A stretch of 7,848 nt of DNA from an uncultured Bacteroidota bacterium (GTDB lineage Bacteria; Bacteroidota; Bacteroidia; Chitinophagales; Chitinophagaceae), in assembly GCA_903881265.1 (NCBI GenBank), contig CAIRSV010000142.1, forward strand, positions 1-7,848, in the 5' to 3' direction. Numbering within the stretch: position 1 is the first letter of the stretch; the number at the start of each line of letters is the position of its first letter. Both the position numbers and the translations under genes were made by a program. The notes under the pieces are model-generated. The model worked only from the letters and a program-made list of their open reading frames with translations, searched no databases and was not told the DNA's origin. Below are positions 6,639 to 7,848 of this stretch, piece by piece.

Positions 6639-7649
6639 TTACGACATTTTTCCAGCAAAGTACTTCAAGGTGCGCACTAATTGGCTTACGTAGCTGTTTT
6701 CATTATCATACCAAGAGACAGTTTTTACCATTTGAGCATCACCAACTGTCATTACTTTCGTTTGTGTTGCATCGAATAAAGAACCAAACATGGTGCCGAT
6801 GATATCTGTGCTCACAATTTCATCCTCTGTGTAGCCATAACTTTCATTAGAAGCAGCTTTCATAGCGGCGTTGATTTCTTCAACTGTTACTTTTTTAGTT
6901 AGTATTGTTGTTAACTCAGTTAATGAACCAGTAATTGTTGGTACACGTTGAGCGCTACCATCTAACTTGCCTTTCAACTCAGGTAATACCAACCCAATGG
7001 CTTTTGCAGCGCCAGTAGAGTTTGGTACGATATTAGCAGCTGCCGCACGACCGCGACGTAAATCATTTTTAGGATGAGGGGCATCCAATGTATTTTGATC
7101 GTTGGTATAGGCATGAATAGTTGTCATGATACCTGTGACGATACCATATTCGTCATTCAATACTTTAGCCATAGGCGCCAAGCAATTGGTTGTACAAGAA
7201 GCACAAGAGATGACGGTTTCAGTGCCATCCAAGATTTCGTGGTTGACATTGAATACAACTGTTTTAAGATCTCCGGTAGCAGGTGCTGAGATGACCACAC
7301 GCTTTGCGCCTGCTGTAATATGCGCCATTGCTTTATCTTTATCTGTAAAGAAACCAGTACATTCCAACACGACATCGACTTGATGTGCGCCCCATGGAAT
7401 TTGTGAAGGATCTTTTTGAGCGTATATCTTAATTTCGTCACCGTTCACCTGAATGGCATTGTCGGTACTCGTTACAGTATGATTAAATCGACCTTGCGCA
7501 GAGTCGTACTTTAATAAGTGGGCAAGCGTAGCTGGGCTTGTCAAATCGTTAATAGCCACGACTTCGATACCTTCCATGTTATAAATTTGACGATAAACGA
7601 GGCGACCTATGCGTCCGAAACCGTTAATGGCGACTTTGATAGTACTCAT
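6639..7649 (-). CDS. gap: Glyceraldehyde-3-phosphate dehydrogenase, type I, phosphorylating
   Basis: This cytoplasmic enzyme converts glyceraldehyde-3-phosphate, NAD+ and phosphate to 1,3-bisphosphoglycerate in glycolysis, and the reverse in gluconeogenesis. The 336 residues match the family length. The N-terminal Rossmann segment INGFGRIGR (8-16) and NDL (34-36, with D35) point to NAD preference. The catalytic motif SCASCTTNCLAP (148-159) holds C152, the nucleophile, and H179 in IHAYTNDQ is the general base. RRGRAAAANIVPNSTGAAKA (199-217) gives the phosphate-binding residues, and WYDNENSY (313-320) is the conserved C-terminal stretch. Relative to many homologues the S-loop has a slightly longer DAPHPKNDLRRG version, consistent with the proline linked to NAD specificity. 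The gene has its own promoter and terminator, so it is a single-gene unit. Only one gap is in the window; paralogues elsewhere cannot be excluded. Confidence 0.98.
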   Translation of the reverse strand: MSTIKVAINGFGRIGRLVYRQIYNMEGIEVVAINDLTSPATLAHLLKYDSAQGRFNHTVTSTDNAIQVNGDEIKIYAQKDPSQIPWGAHQVDVVLECTGFFTDKDKAMAHITAGAKRVVISAPATGDLKTVVFNVNHEILDGTETVISCASCTTNCLAPMAKVLNDEYGIVTGIMTTIHAYTNDQNTLDAPHPKNDLRRGRAAAANIVPNSTGAAKAIGLVLPELKGKLDGSAQRVPTITGSLTELTTILTKKVTVEEINAAMKAASNESYGYTEDEIVSTDIIGTMFGSLFDATQTKVMTVGDAQMVKTVSWYDNENSYVSQLVRTLKYFAGKMS

Positions 7650-7684
7650 GATATTTTTTTATTTTAAAATTTGATAAGAGGCTG

Positions 7685-7715
7685 CAAAACTAAGGCTATG
7701 AAATGGGAATAGCAA
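7685..7715 (-). promoter_or_regulatory. Promoter of gap (Bacteroidota type)
   Basis: On the minus strand TTG (7715-7713) is followed after 20 bases by TAGTTTTG (7692-7685), which fits TAnnTTTG. Transcription would start near 7678-7680, giving a leader of about 30 bases that is almost pure A/T before the ATG at 7649. This is typical of strongly expressed Bacteroidota genes that lack a Shine-Dalgarno sequence. Confidence 0.6.
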
Positions 7716-7743
7716 TTAAGTTCAAGTTTTTGAATGATAATAT

Positions 7744-7774
7744 TTTGTAAAAAAAAAACTTTACCCTACATTTG
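7744..7774 (+). promoter_or_regulatory. Promoter of tRNA-Glu (Bacteroidota type)
   Basis: TTTG (7744-7747) is followed after 19 bases by TACATTTG (7767-7774), an exact match to the -33/-7 consensus at good spacing. The spacer contains a run of ten A (7749-7758). The mature tRNA begins 17 bases downstream, leaving room for a short 5' leader removed by RNase P. Only about 28 bases separate this site from the divergent gap promoter. Confidence 0.65.
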
Positions 7775-7791
7775 CGCTCCAATCGAAAAAA

Positions 7792-7848
7792 GCCGCGTTG
7801 GTCAATCGGTTAAGACGCCTCCCTTTCACGGAGGAATGACGAGTTCGA
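7792..7848 (+). tRNA. tRNA-Glu (anticodon UUC), 3' part outside window
   Basis: The visible 57 bases fold as a tRNA. The acceptor 5' strand is 7792-7798, followed by T8 and G9. The D arm has GTC/GAC pairs (7801-7803 with 7814-7816) and a CGGTTAA loop. The anticodon stem CCTCC (7818-7822) pairs with GGAGG (7830-7834) around the loop CTTTCAC. The anticodon TTC lies at 7825-7827, reading glutamate codons GAA and GAG. A 4-base variable loop and the start of the T arm (GAGTTCGA) follow. The T-stem 3' side, acceptor 3' strand and possible CCA lie beyond the edge. Other tRNA genes may follow, as tRNA-Glu often heads clusters. Confidence 0.92.

Noticed and set aside
7157..7441. Minus-strand 94-codon frame inside gap, plus + strand frames at 7074-7289 and 7126-7383
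   Set aside because: All are contained in the well-conserved GAPDH coding region and are explained as shadows of its codon usage.
1..7848. Search for a mobile element, CRISPR array, toxin-antitoxin pair or phage defence genes
   Set aside because: No transposase, integrase, regularly spaced repeats or defence-type domains are visible; recN is the housekeeping repair gene by length and motifs.

Overview
The window looks like a chromosomal segment from a member of the Bacteroidota, probably near Chitinophagaceae/Sphingobacteriales (inference). Four things point there: a type IX secretion (T9SS) C-terminal sorting domain in the first gene, AT-rich start regions without clear Shine-Dalgarno sequences, promoter-like sites matching the Bacteroidota consensus TTTG/TTG ... 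TAnnTTTG, and a FabI with a Bacteroidota-like active-site loop (SQSPTKTTAG).

Layout. On the + strand (1-1530) lie the C-terminal part of a secreted T9SS cargo protein, a small basic exported protein that overlaps its 3' end by 26 bases, and an A-type iron-sulfur carrier (IscA/ErpA/SufA family). These converge on a long minus-strand series. Read in its direction of transcription, that series is gap (GAPDH, 7649-6639) with its own strong terminator, then a Spy/CpxP-like exported protein (6547-6176), an exported TPR protein (6125-4650), recN (4573-2918), fabI (2832-2011) and a small putative lipoprotein (2007-1540). At the right edge a tRNA-Glu(UUC) gene runs off the window on the + strand, divergent from gap.

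How the genes relate. gap is a separate transcription unit, with a good promoter and a textbook intrinsic terminator. The five genes downstream of that terminator share a strand, have gaps of 50, 76, 85 and 3 bases and show no convincing terminator between them, so they may form one operon. It would mix envelope proteins (Spy-like, TPR, lipoprotein), DNA repair (RecN) and fatty-acid synthesis (FabI). fabI and the lipoprotein gene are the most tightly coupled pair. The three + strand genes may also be co-transcribed.

No stretch over 300 bases lacks a gene. The largest gaps are 7650-7791 (divergent promoters), 6548-6638 (terminator plus promoter), 2833-2917 and 4574-4649. I see no mobile element, CRISPR array, toxin-antitoxin pair or defence system. 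Most of the window is housekeeping. The least explained parts are the Iml2/TTC39-like TPR protein, the lipoprotein with a possible degenerate Cu/Zn-SOD-like metal site, and the small His/Lys-rich exported protein.
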